Source: Veillonella magna DSM 19857
GTDB taxonomy: Bacteria; Bacillota; Negativicutes; Veillonellales; Veillonellaceae
NCBI RefSeq assembly: GCF_000428745.1
Contig: NZ_KE386795.1
Location: forward strand, 456,692 to 520,691
Direction of reading: 5' to 3'
DNA: 64,000 bases
The first letter of the stretch is position 1, and each line of letters starts with the position of its first letter. The notes beneath the pieces are model-generated. The model saw only the letters and a program-made list of their open reading frames with translations, had not been told where the DNA came from and did not search any database. This document shows positions 35,605 to 45,701 of this stretch, one piece after another. The position numbers and the translations under genes are program-made.

Positions 35605-38261
35605 TATTTACCGCCTCCCTTACGCGCGCTTTCCTGTAATTTATACAATACATTTAACGCTTCGATAGGCGTAAGACTCATTACATCCACCGCTAACAAA
35701 TCGTCGATTACAGAAGAAGTAAACAAATTACCGCTGCCAAACCCGGCTTCTTCCGCTGCTGCTTGTTGACGACTCGCCTTCGACACCTTCTTCGCCGGTT
35801 CCGCCACCTGCGCCGGTAAGGTGCGCATCGCATCCTCACCGTCCCGATGACTGCCGGCTTCCAAGGCCTGTAGTAATTCCTCCGCACGGGTCAATACATC
35901 GGCAGGCAGTCCTGCCAAGCGCGCCACGTGAATACCGTAACTGCGATCGGCACCGCCTTTTACAATGCGTCGCAAGAAAGCAACATCCTTGCCCTTCTCC
36001 TTAACGGCTACCGTATAATTTTTAAGGCGCGGATACACCTCTTCCAAATGAATCAATTCGTGATAGTGCGTAGCAAACAATGTCTTGCCGTGAATATGGC
36101 GATAAATATATTCCACTACGGCTTGCGCAATGCTAAGTCCGTCAAAGGTACTGGTCCCCCGTCCGATTTCATCGAGAATGAGCAAGCTCTTCGACGTGGC
36201 GTTTTCCAAAATATATGCCACTTCCTTCATCTCTACCATGAACGTACTCTGCCCGGTAGAAATATCATCGCTGGCACCGACACGGGTAAAAATCCTATCC
36301 ACCGGTGAAATCGTCGCTTCTCGCGCCGGAATAAAGGAACCGATTTGCGCCATGATCATGAGCACCGCTACCTGCCGCATATATGTTGACTTACCGGCCA
36401 TGTTCGGTCCGGTAATCAGTAAAAATTCTTCTTCATCGTGATTCAGCGTTACATCATTTGGTACGAACACTTCATGCTTCAAATATTTTTCAATCACCGG
36501 ATGACGTCCGTCACGGATCACGATTTGACCGTTCATCGTTACGGTAGGACAAATGTATTGCTCTTCGTAAGCTACCGTCGCCAACCCGGCCAACACATCA
36601 AGCTGTGCCAACGCGCGTGCCGTTTCCTGTATGGGACGGACAACCGCTTTAATCCGGTTACGCAACTCTTGGTACAGCTGCTGCTCCAGGCTGATAATTT
36701 TTTCCTTGGCACTGAGGATTTTAACTTCAAACTCCTTTAGCTCCGGCGTAATGTATCGCTCCGCATTAGCCAAGGTTTGTTTGCGCACGAAATAGGCAGG
36801 CACTGCATCCGTATGGGAATGAGGCACTTCAAAATAATACCCGAACACCTTGTTATAACCGGTGCGCAGTCGTATGCCCGTCTTTTCTTTTACATCCTCT
36901 TCCAGGCGATGCAGCCATTCCTGGCTGTTCGTCGCCAATGACCTAAGTTCATCCAGTTCTTCGTTGTAACCGTCGCGAATCACGCGTCCATCCTTTAAGG
37001 TAAGTGCCGGCTGCTCGGCAATAGCCGTAGCCAACAATTCATACACAGCATCGTGCGTATCAATACGAGAGGCCACCTCTTGCAACGCCGATGCTTCAAA
37101 GTCCTCCGTAAGCCCTCGCAAAGCCGGCAAAGTCCGCAACGATTCGCGCAGCGAGGTAAAATCGCGCGGCGATACGGAGCCTGTTTCCACACGACTTAGG
37201 ATACGCTCGAAATCAAAGACCGATCGCAACGTGTCTCGAATACCGTCACGCAGCGCCGGCTTTGCCACCAACTCCGCAATAGCATTTTGACGACGCTGTA
37301 TGTGATATACATCCATAAGCGGGCTTTCCACCCATTGCTTTAACAGGCGTGCCCCCATAGGTGTTAATGTGCGATCCAATATGCTCAGCAGCGTGCCCTT
37401 GGTACCACCGTCGCGTAAATTGTGAGTAACCTCCAAATGGCGAAGGCAGGATGTATCGAGAATCATCCGATCTCCCAGGCTCCGCTGATGAACATAGTTA
37501 ATATGGGAAATATCCGCCTTGATCACCGACTGATAATACAACAGCAAATACCCCAGTGCTTCCAGTACATCTTCCTCAACCAAGCCGATATCGACAAACT
37601 GGGCTCGCGCCGTACTGCGCAGCACGTCCACATCCACATCCGGATGGAACGGGGATTCCACCAACCGGGAAAACTGATTGCTGATAAATCCGGACATATC
37701 CTTCGTCAATGTCGTCTCTCCGGCCAACACCAACTCCGACGGGCGATACATGGACAGCGCATCCAGCACCGGTCCCATCCGATCGTCCGTATCTGCCAGG
37801 CGATCCCAAATGATTTCCCCCGTGCTGATGTCACTGTATAGTTGTACAAAGGCTTCCTTCGTGCGATAGAACAGGGCCAAGAAATTATTTTCCCGCGAAT
37901 CCGTACCGTTTTCCGTCATAAGCGTCCCCGGCGTAACCACGCGAATCACATCGCGCTTCACAATCCCCTTCGCCGCCTTCGGATCCTCCACCTGTTCGCA
38001 AATCGCTACCTTGTAGCCTTTTTGAATCAGCTTTTCAATGTAGCTTTCCGCCGCATGATACGGTACACCGCACATAGGTGCCTTATCGCTTTCCCCGGAG
38101 TTTCGTCCGGTTAAGGTTATATTTAATTCTCGTGATGCCGTAATGGCATCGTCGTAAAACAATTCGTAAAAATCGCCTAACCGATAGAACAGCAATTCAT
38201 TGGGATATTGATCCTTAATGCTGAAATACTGCTCCATCATGGGCGTTTGCTTTTTCGCCAT
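35604..38261 (-). CDS. mutS: DNA mismatch repair protein MutS
   Basis: Mismatch-recognition ATPase of 885 residues. The N-terminal FYRLGDFYELF holds the Phe-x-Glu mismatch-reading motif. The ATPase has Walker A GPNMAGKSTYMRQ, ASDDISTGQSTFMVEM, Walker B LLILDEIGRGTST and ATHYHELIHL. The start at 38261 follows GAGAGGG. It forms the mutS-mutL pair. Confidence 0.97.
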   Translation of the reverse strand: MAKKQTPMMEQYFSIKDQYPNELLFYRLGDFYELFYDDAITASRELNITLTGRNSGESDKAPMCGVPYHAAESYIEKLIQKGYKVAICEQVEDPKAAKGIVKRDVIRVVTPGTLMTENGTDSRENNFLALFYRTKEAFVQLYSDISTGEIIWDRLADTDDRMGPVLDALSMYRPSELVLAGETTLTKDMSGFISNQFSRLVESPFHPDVDVDVLRSTARAQFVDIGLVEEDVLEALGYLLLYYQSVIKADISHINYVHQRSLGDRMILDTSCLRHLEVTHNLRDGGTKGTLLSILDRTLTPMGARLLKQWVESPLMDVYHIQRRQNAIAELVAKPALRDGIRDTLRSVFDFERILSRVETGSVSPRDFTSLRESLRTLPALRGLTEDFEASALQEVASRIDTHDAVYELLATAIAEQPALTLKDGRVIRDGYNEELDELRSLATNSQEWLHRLEEDVKEKTGIRLRTGYNKVFGYYFEVPHSHTDAVPAYFVRKQTLANAERYITPELKEFEVKILSAKEKIISLEQQLYQELRNRIKAVVRPIQETARALAQLDVLAGLATVAYEEQYICPTVTMNGQIVIRDGRHPVIEKYLKHEVFVPNDVTLNHDEEEFLLITGPNMAGKSTYMRQVAVLMIMAQIGSFIPAREATISPVDRIFTRVGASDDISTGQSTFMVEMKEVAYILENATSKSLLILDEIGRGTSTFDGLSIAQAVVEYIYRHIHGKTLFATHYHELIHLEEVYPRLKNYTVAVKEKGKDVAFLRRIVKGGADRSYGIHVARLAGLPADVLTRAEELLQALEAGSHRDGEDAMRTLPAQVAEPAKKVSKASRQQAAAEEAGFGSGNLFTSSVIDDLLAVDVMSLTPIEALNVLYKLQESARKGGGK

Positions 38262-38355
38262 TACCGTCCCTCTCATCTATGATATATGCCTATGCACCAC
38301 ATAGCTCCACCGTTACAAGCGGATGCCATGCAGTGCATTCAACTAGCAGCACCGA

Positions 38356-39666
38356 TTACAGAATCTCTCCGTAAAGCACCCAGGTCTGTCCCTTCGTAAT
38401 GCGTGCCTGCACCGTATCACCGACATGCAAGCGATCTTCCCGCGGGAACAGCACCATCTTATTACCGGAGGTACGACCGAACCACATGGTTTCGTCCGTA
38501 CGGCTCGGACCTTCTATAATAATATCGTACACATGCCCTTCCATGTCCTTATTAAGCGCTAAGGAAATTTCGTTTTGCACATCCATGAGTTTTTGCAATC
38601 GTACGCGCTTTACTTCCTCCGGCACCTGATCCTCCATGGTAGCCGCCGGCGTACCGGATCGTTTCGAGAAAATAAACGTATACGCCATATCGTAGCGCAC
38701 ATCTTTTAAGAGCTGCACTGTTGCTTCGAAATCTTCTTCTGTTTCTCCCGGGAAGCCTACAATAATATCCGTCGTCAACGTCAGGCCGGGAATCATCTTG
38801 CGGCAGTAAGCCACCAAATCCTTGTAATGCTCCACCGTATAATGGCGATTCATCTTGTGCAAAATGCGGTCGGACCCGGACTGTACCGGCAAATGCAGCT
38901 GCGTCACCACATTGGAAGACCGTCCCAACGCATCAATCATTTCCTTATTCATATCTTGCGGATGACTCGTCATATACCGAATGCGTTCAATCCCCGGAAT
39001 CCCATCCAGTGCATCAATGAGCGTACCGAAATGCGTACCGTCTTTAAAATCGAGACCGTAGGAATTTACATTCTGTCCGAGCAATGTAATTTCCTTATAC
39101 CCTTGCGCCCCTAACTTACGTACATCTTCAACGATGGCCGACACGGGGCGGCTGATTTCACGGCCGCGCACATGCGGCACGATGCAGTACGTACAAAACT
39201 TATTGCAGCCGTTCATAATCGGTACCCACGCAAAGAACGTACCGTTTGGCTTTGCCTCCAGCTCTGGCAATACGGTGTTATCCATGTCCACATTGAGCTG
39301 ATGCGTATGCGTACGCTGCACTTCCGCAATCATTTCGTTGATATGCTGAATGTTATGCGTGCCCAACACAATATCGATGTGCGGTGCCCGTTTGAACATA
39401 TCCGCCTGATTCTTCTGCGCCATGCAACCGGTAATGGCCAAGATAAGATCTTTGTTCTTTTCCTTTAAATGCTTTAACTCACCGATGCGACCGTAAATTT
39501 TATTCTCTGCCGTTTCGCGGACACAGCATGTGTTGAGGATGATCAAATCTGCCTCCTCTACCGCATCCGTCGCTGTGTAGCCTGCCGTCTCCAACTGATG
39601 CGCCAAGCGCTCCGAATCACTTTCATTCATCTGACAACCGTACGTATAAATATAATACTGCTTCAT
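38356..39666 (-). CDS. miaB: tRNA i6A37 methylthiotransferase
   Basis: MiaB adds a methylthio group to i6A37, the product of miaA in the same region. TYGCQMNESDSERLA starts the UPF0004 domain, CNKFCTYCIVPHVRG is the radical-SAM cluster motif, and a TRAM domain ends the 436-residue chain. It lies upstream of mutS, as in many Firmicutes. Confidence 0.96.
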   Translation of the reverse strand: MKQYYIYTYGCQMNESDSERLAHQLETAGYTATDAVEEADLIILNTCCVRETAENKIYGRIGELKHLKEKNKDLILAITGCMAQKNQADMFKRAPHIDIVLGTHNIQHINEMIAEVQRTHTHQLNVDMDNTVLPELEAKPNGTFFAWVPIMNGCNKFCTYCIVPHVRGREISRPVSAIVEDVRKLGAQGYKEITLLGQNVNSYGLDFKDGTHFGTLIDALDGIPGIERIRYMTSHPQDMNKEMIDALGRSSNVVTQLHLPVQSGSDRILHKMNRHYTVEHYKDLVAYCRKMIPGLTLTTDIIVGFPGETEEDFEATVQLLKDVRYDMAYTFIFSKRSGTPAATMEDQVPEEVKRVRLQKLMDVQNEISLALNKDMEGHVYDIIIEGPSRTDETMWFGRTSGNKMVLFPREDRLHVGDTVQARITKGQTWVLYGEIL

Positions 39667-39702
39667 GCATACGCTCCTTTGTACTCTATCGTATTCGCCA
39701 AG

Positions 39703-40542
39703 TTACGCCTTGGCATCCTTAATATCTTTAACAACTATCGACAATCGCTCTACAGACATGCCGGTAATGTATTCGATTTCATTGCGAATCGCTTTATTAA
39801 GCTCGCCCATGATATCCTTAACCGGTCGACCGTAATACACGGACACATCCATGTTGAGCAATAAGGCATTCGTTCCTTTATTACTCTTTTTAATCTTAAT
39901 GTCCGAACCGCCCGCAATGCCTTGTACCTTTTTAAAACTATTCTTAATCAAGGCCATGATGACATTGTCCGAAAAGGTCAGCTTGCCGTAATAACTGAAA
40001 ACGGGGCGAATGACAGACTTTTCAAAATCCTCTTCGGCCCCCTTCTTATGCACCCGTTTCCGTCGCCAAATCGACTTGATGGGATCAATTAAATACCCTT
40101 TAAAATGCGGCTTCAATTCCATGGTCGGCACCGGAATAATATGCTTACCTTCCTTTAGCCGCGCATACTGCGCCTTTTCAATATCCCGCGCCGAAGCCAC
40201 ATCCTCTATATGAATAAATCGCGCCGGTGCCGGAATCTCCAATGCTTTGGCAATCTTTCGCACCATATTTTCCGACGTCCCCAATATCATAATGCGTTCG
40301 GGATTAATCTTACGCAACTGATCCTGCACGGACTTTACCTGTACGGGATCCTGAAAGATAGCGCGACGCACCGCTTTCAAACGGCTTTCCTCCTTCTTCG
40401 CAGAAAACCCGGCCACGATGCGATTGTTATGAATTAAAATACCGTCATCAATAATACATTGTGCGTTGTTTTCGTGTGCTACCACCAATGCGCGGTGACT
40501 CTTACCGGTACCGCTGGGGCCGACAAATGCAATTACTTCCAT
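39703..40542 (-). CDS. P-loop protein with a C-terminal Asp23-like domain
   Basis: The 279-residue protein starts with a clear Walker A, G8-P-S-G-T-G-K-S15, and the first ~165 residues look like a nucleotide-binding domain (IIDDGILIHNN, RIMILGTSENM). The last ~110 residues (KLTFSDNVIMALIKNS, GINALLLNMDVSVYYG-like segment, VERLSIVVKDIK) resemble the Asp23/Gls24 alkaline-shock domain. I know of no assigned function for this pairing. It lies between the PHP protein and miaB with normal ribosome binding sites. Confidence 0.7.
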   Translation of the reverse strand: MEVIAFVGPSGTGKSHRALVVAHENNAQCIIDDGILIHNNRIVAGFSAKKEESRLKAVRRAIFQDPVQVKSVQDQLRKINPERIMILGTSENMVRKIAKALEIPAPARFIHIEDVASARDIEKAQYARLKEGKHIIPVPTMELKPHFKGYLIDPIKSIWRRKRVHKKGAEEDFEKSVIRPVFSYYGKLTFSDNVIMALIKNSFKKVQGIAGGSDIKIKKSNKGTNALLLNMDVSVYYGRPVKDIMGELNKAIRNEIEYITGMSVERLSIVVKDIKDAKA

Positions 40543-40551
40543 AGGACACCT

Positions 40552-41382
40552 CTACACTCCGGGCCGCAAGCCAAGGGCCCTCATAAATTCACTCACCATG
40601 GACGGCGTAATTAAAAATTCACCTAATGTAGACGGATAGCGATTGGGAATGCCGTGAAAGTCCGAACCGCCGCTAATGAGTAGCGACCGCTCCTTTGCCA
40701 TAGCCAGATAACGGGCCGTCGCTTCTTCATCCTGCTTCGGATGATAACACTCCATGCCGTCAAAGGGCATGTCCAGTAGTTCCGTCACATACTCATCATT
40801 GCGAATCAACACGGGATGTGCAAGCACACCGATACCGCCGGCCTCCCGTATAATATCTAAAATATCCGTGGGATGCGCAGTGAACTTCGGCACATAGCAA
40901 GGACTTTTAGGATGAAGCACCGTGGCAAAGGCCTCGTTAATATCTGTTACGTATCCCTTGCTGATGAGAAGTCGTGCCAAATGAGGACGGCCGTATGACG
41001 CATGCTCGCCGCAGGTTGTCATAAGGTCCTCCACACTCACATCATACCCTGCCTGCTGACACTTCGTTATCATCTTAATAATACGTGTTCGCCGTTCTTC
41101 TTTAAAAAAACGAATATAATCTAAAAGCCGCTTATTCGCGGTATCAATCGCATAACCTAATATATGTACATCCTTCCCGTGAAACGTGGCACTGAACTCC
41201 ACACCCGGCACTACTGTCACACCGTCTACGGGATGCTCGTGTAACCATACACCGCCGCCGATTTCATCATGATCCGTGATGGCTATCGTCGTTACCTGTC
41301 GCTTGCGCGCCAACGACGCCAACGCCTTAGGACTCATGGTTCCGTCGGAATATGTTGTATGCATATGAAAATCTACCGCCAT
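40552..41382 (-). CDS. PHP-domain phosphoesterase (RNase AM/YciV-like)
   Basis: The PHP metal-binding motifs are present: DFHMHTTYSDGTMSP at the N terminus, AITDHDEIGG, GVEFSATF, LAHPVLI and SGGSDFHG near residue 240. Family members of this size (276 residues) remove nucleotides from 5' ends of RNA or hydrolyse pAp. The start follows GAGGTG. The gene ends ten bases before the P-loop/Asp23-like gene. Confidence 0.85.
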   Translation of the reverse strand: MAVDFHMHTTYSDGTMSPKALASLARKRQVTTIAITDHDEIGGGVWLHEHPVDGVTVVPGVEFSATFHGKDVHILGYAIDTANKRLLDYIRFFKEERRTRIIKMITKCQQAGYDVSVEDLMTTCGEHASYGRPHLARLLISKGYVTDINEAFATVLHPKSPCYVPKFTAHPTDILDIIREAGGIGVLAHPVLIRNDEYVTELLDMPFDGMECYHPKQDEEATARYLAMAKERSLLISGGSDFHGIPNRYPSTLGEFLITPSMVSEFMRALGLRPGV

Positions 41383-41589
41383 ACACTCACCTCATTTCAT
41401 CAGTCGGTATGTCTAGCAAAATCGGTTACATTCTTCGTATCTAATCTATTATGACGTAAAAATAAAATTTCATCAAGTAGGAATGCATTTCATTTGCCCG
41501 AAGCAGATTGTCTTTTCACATTCCTTTCACTGCAGTTCATTATGGTTAAACATGCCTTGCGCATCGATGGCGCTAACGGTACGATAAAA

Positions 41590-41616
41590 AAAAGACCTCA
41601 TTACATGAGGTCTTTT
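41590..41616 (-). terminator. Terminator overlapping the stop codon of the unknown 257-residue gene
   Basis: AAAGACCTCAT and ATGAGGTCTTT form a perfect stem over a three-base loop with a long T run on the minus strand. The TAA stop codon of the gene lies in the loop. 41383-41589 shows no gene. Confidence 0.85.
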
Positions 41617-42374
41617 TCACTTAATAGGAAAAATTCGGCTCCATCACAGTAATCAACGTCCCCTTCTCTAGCAAACGTCTTCAATACTTGTAAGTCCATT
41701 CGGCGGTATTTATTTTCTATCTCTTTGGTGAAAGAGGTGGAGCGTTTTTCCATAATTTCACATAGCGCTTCAAAACGTTTGGGACTATATGTATCGGGAT
41801 CAAATTCATATAAGTCTATCAATTCCTTGCGTCGTTCATCGCTAGTAACACCGGTGGCAAGCAGATAGCCTTCTCTCCACCATTGATGCAAGGTACGTGC
41901 GTCTACCTTCGTGCCATCTTGCATGACCATTTGTCCGTCTTTACTTGCTTTCACTTCTTCACATATACAGCGAATCATATCAAGCAACGTCCTAGGAGAA
42001 AATATAAATCCCCCTACTGACAAATGGTCACTATTAATAAATGCAAAGAGTTCAGAAAGTACAGATGAACACTCCTGTATCCATTGGTACTCAAGTTCTA
42101 CTACCGGGCAAGAGCGAAAATTATCCAACTCCTCTATATCGCTTACCTCGCCAAACTTATCTCTGTACATGGCATCCAACTTTTCTCCTAACCTCTCTTT
42201 AAACATATCGCCATGTTCAACAAAATACGCTCCGGACGTAACATCTCTGTAAGTGTTTATCGCCAGCGATATCCCCCAATCATACAAGAACAATTCCGTA
42301 GGTTCATTAACTAACTGACTCTTCTTCTTTTCAAAAAACTCATCACATGAGAAGCAGCCTTTTATTTGCTTCAT
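41601..42374 (-). CDS. Protein of unknown function, 257 residues
   Basis: I do not recognise this protein. It starts MKQIKGCFSCDEFFEKKK with a CxxC pair near the N terminus, is rich in charged residues, has no signal peptide or membrane segment, and includes DGTKVDARTLHQWWREG near residue 150. A good GAAGGTG site precedes it. It lies downstream of the truncated hsdR in the same orientation, at the edge of the restriction locus, so a link to that locus is possible but unproven. Confidence 0.6.
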   Translation of the reverse strand: MKQIKGCFSCDEFFEKKKSQLVNEPTELFLYDWGISLAINTYRDVTSGAYFVEHGDMFKERLGEKLDAMYRDKFGEVSDIEELDNFRSCPVVELEYQWIQECSSVLSELFAFINSDHLSVGGFIFSPRTLLDMIRCICEEVKASKDGQMVMQDGTKVDARTLHQWWREGYLLATGVTSDERRKELIDLYEFDPDTYSPKRFEALCEIMEKRSTSFTKEIENKYRRMDLQVLKTFAREGDVDYCDGAEFFLLSEKDLM

Positions 42375-42594
42375 TCCATCACCTTCATATATACCAATCG
42401 TGATTCACCAACATATACACCTTTACAGAAGATATATTTGTTTTTCAAACTATTTTATATAGTAACAAAACAGGCATATAATTTCAATTGTTTATTTGCG
42501 GAAGGGATGGAATTATAAAGAAATCAAAGAGCTATCATTTATGAAACTCTTAATAAAATTCGGTGGTTCAATGTCTAAAATGGGTTGCAATGAT

Positions 42595-43768
42595 TTACTT
42601 TATACGGTATGTTTTACTCCCCTCCGTTTCCTCAGCAACATTATCAAGATACTCTGAGGCCGGCTCTTTATAAGTAAAAGTTTTGACGTTTCCCACATGC
42701 TGATTACTATTGCCAGTATCTTCTACCGGCATCTCTGTATAATCCGTCCATAATTCACATTGACTAATGACAGTAGATATAGCAAAATCATAATCTTCCG
42801 GCGGATACTTATACTTCCGTAACAAGCGCTTGACCATCATACGCATACTTGCGCGCGCCGTCTCCTTCTTTTGCCAGTCAATGGTTCTACTCTTACGGAG
42901 CATATCCGTCAGTTCTTTTGTCAACGCAATTAATTCATTGTTATGATAAAAGTCCTTGATATGCTCCGGCTTTGTTAACGCATCGTAAAAGGCTAATTCC
43001 TCTTGTGATAAGCCAAGCTTTTCTCCATTTTTATACAGCTCCGTAATTTCCTTCGCCGTCTTAAGAAGCTCCTTAATAACTTCTTCATTAGTGATTAGCC
43101 CATTGTAGTATGACCTCATCAGCTGGGCTATCTTCTCCGAAAATTTTTGTGACTGCACCACATTGGTTCGCTTATAAATGGACACCTGCTCTGCCATCAA
43201 TTTCTTTAAAATTTCAACCGCAATATTTTTCTCTTTCATACCAGCAATCTCTTCCAGTACTGCCGGATCAAAAAGATTCACATGTTCTCCACCCATCTTG
43301 CTGCTATCGAACAAGCTAATGACGCCATCACTCTGCACGGCTGCTTTTAGCAATTCATTAATCTGTGCATTAATCTCATTCAAAGATAATGTTTTCCCAC
43401 CGGAACCACCTAATGTTATCTTCATCACCGTAGAACGCACTGCTTCCATATAAGCAGCTTCTCTCCGTTCTATATCAGTAGCCATACTGGAACATAACGA
43501 ATGTGCTTGACGCAATAAAAGTGCTTCCTTTAGGAATAACTCCTTACGCTCCGGTTCCCGCGAATCTAAAACAAAATTCACGCCACCAGTAATAAGCTTA
43601 GCCATCATTAACGGACTGCCATGTATAAATCCACTGAAATCAAATCCGTGAAGTAAATCTTTGCACACCTGTAATTTTTCCTGAAACTTAGGATAGGCTA
43701 CTCGTGCAATATCCATATCTCCATACTTAGACTGGTCACGCCTCGTATATTCCTTCATGGCTGGGGCA
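42595..43768 (-). pseudogene. hsdR: 3' remnant of type I restriction subunit HsdR
   Basis: The frame encodes about 390 residues matching the C-terminal helical region of EcoR124-type HsdR, including KEYTRRDQSKYGDMDIARVA-like start, RLLRKYKYPPEDYDFAI and a Tyr-rich end. HsdR is normally ~1000 residues with an endonuclease and two helicase domains at the N terminus; all of these are missing. The frame runs into the left inverted repeat of the IS256-family element at 43769, so the gene has been cut. An ATG at 43758 is probably an internal codon. The fragment cannot cut or translocate DNA. Confidence 0.85.
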
Positions 43769-43789
43769 TGTCAAATATTTTGTGTAAAC
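43769..43789 (+). repeat. Left terminal inverted repeat of the IS256-family element
   Basis: Matches the reverse complement of 45106-45126 at 19 of 21 positions. Confidence 0.8.
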
Positions 43790-43791
43790 TC

Positions 43792-45039
43792 TTAAAAATC
43801 TTTGTCATACTTTTCCATCAAAGGTCCCAGCCGCTCATCAATAAGCATCTAGTTACGGATCATTGCCCAGTTCGCCAGACGATGTGAAGTCCATTTCTTA
43901 TAGAGTTCCTGAATACGAAGATAGAAAATTTTAAAAATAGCATTCTCGTTAGGGAAGGAACCTTTCTTCGTGACTTTGCGAAAACTGGCATTTACGCTTT
44001 CAATGGCGTTGGTCGTGTACATTGCCTTTCGTACTGCACTACCATAGTGAAAGAGCTGTTCCACGTGTTGAAAGTTGTTTTCCCAAACAGCGATAGCACC
44101 AGGATACTCCTGCCAGTCTTTTTTTAACTTTTCGAACGCACGTCGTGCTTCTTCCACATTTACAGCACCATACATGCCTTTCAATTGCTTAGTAAAAGAA
44201 CTCCATTCTTTTCGCGGAATATAACGAATTGAGTTTCGTATGAGATGGACGATGCAACGTTGCACGGTGATGTTCGGGAAAATAGCCTTGGCACCTTCTT
44301 CCAGCCCGGATACGCCGTCAATCGAGAGAATACCTAACTCCTCAATACCGCGGGCTTTAAGCTCATCAAAAATCTGCATCCATACATGCTTGCTTTCCGT
44401 TTCGTTAATCCAAAGACCTAATACATCTTTATATCCATTAGTGTCGTAAGCAAGCATCACATAGACAGCGACCTGGTGAACACCACGTTCTGTCCGCATA
44501 GATACATAGATGCAGTCTACGAAGGAAAACGGATAGAACGGCTTTAATGGTCGCGTACGCCAGCGGTCTACTTCTTCCATAACGCAGTCGGTAATATTCG
44601 AAATTTGTTCATGAGAGAGCTAGAATCCATACATATCTTCAATGGTCGCAGCAATGTCACGCTGGCTCATCCCACGCGCATACATGGCCAGCACTTTGCC
44701 TTCAATCGAGGATACATTACGCTGATACTTCTTTACTATTTGAGGCTCAAATTGCCCCTGACGGTCTCTTGGAACAGAGATAGGGACTTCTCCCAGTGAT
44801 GTATTCAATGTTTTCTTTGAATATCCATTGCGAGTATTTGTAGACTTTCCTGTATGCCCATTCTTTTCATAACCGAGATGATTTTGCATTTCACCTTTTA
44901 GTATAGCTTCAAAAATAGGGCCAAACACCTGCTTTAAAGCATCTTGTACATCCTGGGTATTTTTTAGATCGTAATTATCAAGAATTTGCTGAGCGATTTT
45001 TTCACCGGGAGTTAGTATAGTTTCTTTACGTTTTGTCAT
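43792..45039 (-). pseudogene. IS256-family transposase with two in-frame amber codons
   Basis: One frame of 416 codons starts at the ATG at 45039 after AAGGATGAG and encodes the whole IS256 transposase: NGYSKKTLNTSLGEVPISVP, MYARGMSQRDIAATIEDMYG, the DDE residues in FSFVDCIYV, GILSIDGVSGL and TTNAIESVNASF. TAG codons interrupt it at 44620-44622 (after DMYGF) and 43849-43851 (after NWAMIRN). The sequence on both sides of each stop continues the family match without a shift, so these are point changes, most simply CAG or GAG to TAG. The element is unlikely to move by its own enzyme. Confidence 0.88.
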
Positions 45040-45105
45040 GAGTCTCATCCTTGCTATGTGTTTGCTCAATTATGAGAGGAATAATTGAGACTAGTATAAT
45101 AACCT

Positions 45106-45126
45106 GTTTACACAAACTATTTTACA
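45106..45126 (-). repeat. Right terminal inverted repeat of the IS256-family element
   Basis: Partner of 43769-43789; marks the outer edge of the element, next to the frameshifted gene. Confidence 0.8.
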
Positions 45127-45491
45127 CTCCCTTTTTTGTGTTTCAGATAAATCTGATTCTTTGATGAGTGTGAGTAACTCACTCATCATATCATCAACTT
45201 TTACTCCACTAAGAAAATTATCCAAGACTTTCTTGTCAAAATACTTTCCTATAGCCTTGTATACCTTAGCATTATCCGCTGCTTTTTTAGATTCCCTGGT
45301 ATATCTGATTCCTGTTTATACCAAAGAGCTGCGTACTTACTATTAATTACATATGGTACGTTTTTTCTAGTAACACACTCTCCCAGACTAATAATCGGCT
45401 CAAATAAAATTTTAGCAATTTTGGTCATATTAGGCGCAACAACGCCCTTCGAAAACACCTTGGCATAAGCCGCATAATTATAAACCGACAT
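45127..45491 (-). pseudogene. Frameshifted, IS-truncated gene of unknown function
   Basis: Translation from the ATG at 45491 gives MSVYNYAAYAKVFSKGVVAP and continues to NLKK near 45300, then leaves frame. Adding one A to the A6 run there restores a long match in the next frame (AADNAKVYKAIGKYFDKK, LSGVKVDDMMSELLTLIKE) up to the IS end at 45126. So one base has been lost, and the 3' end has been replaced by the IS. I do not recognise the family. It follows the LlaJI-type operon in the same orientation, beyond a terminator. Confidence 0.7.
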
Positions 45492-45612
45492 GAATTATCA
45501 GCTCACCCAGACGATAATGCACTTCATATTATATTAATATTGTACTACATTTTCTCATCTAATCCATAGCAAACCGTCCAAGGCACGCTCAAACTGGATA
45601 AAGCTCTAATAG

Positions 45613-45662
45613 AAAAAGCGCAACAAGGAAATAATGATTATACTTCCTCGTTGCGCCTTTTA
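45613..45662. terminator. Terminator after the LlaJI-like operon
   Basis: AAAAAGCGCAAC-AGGAA pairs with TTCCT-GTTGCG-CTTTTT over a short loop, with A and T tracts on both sides. It lies 40 bases after the endonuclease stop codon. Confidence 0.85.
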
Positions 45663-45701
45663 ATAACGCCCGCTAAACACGCGATATGATGAGCTGTAGC
45701 C

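Larger units (their letters stand above)
43769..45126 (-). mobile_element. IS256-family insertion sequence, decayed
   Basis: A 1358-bp element is bounded by 21-bp imperfect inverted repeats, TGTCAAATATTTTGTGTAAAC (43769-43789, read in two parts of at most 20) and its counterpart at 45106-45126, with two mismatches. It carries a single IS256-type transposase gene broken by two amber codons. I see no flanking target duplication, so rearrangement after insertion is likely. Its left end meets the hsdR remnant, and its right end meets a frameshifted unknown gene. Confidence 0.85.

Noticed and set aside
43792-45039. Amber codons read as an amino acid (recoding) in the transposase
   Set aside because: TAG serves as an ordinary stop in this window (for example mutL at 33445-33447), and no suppressor or pyrrolysine genes are seen; decay is simpler.
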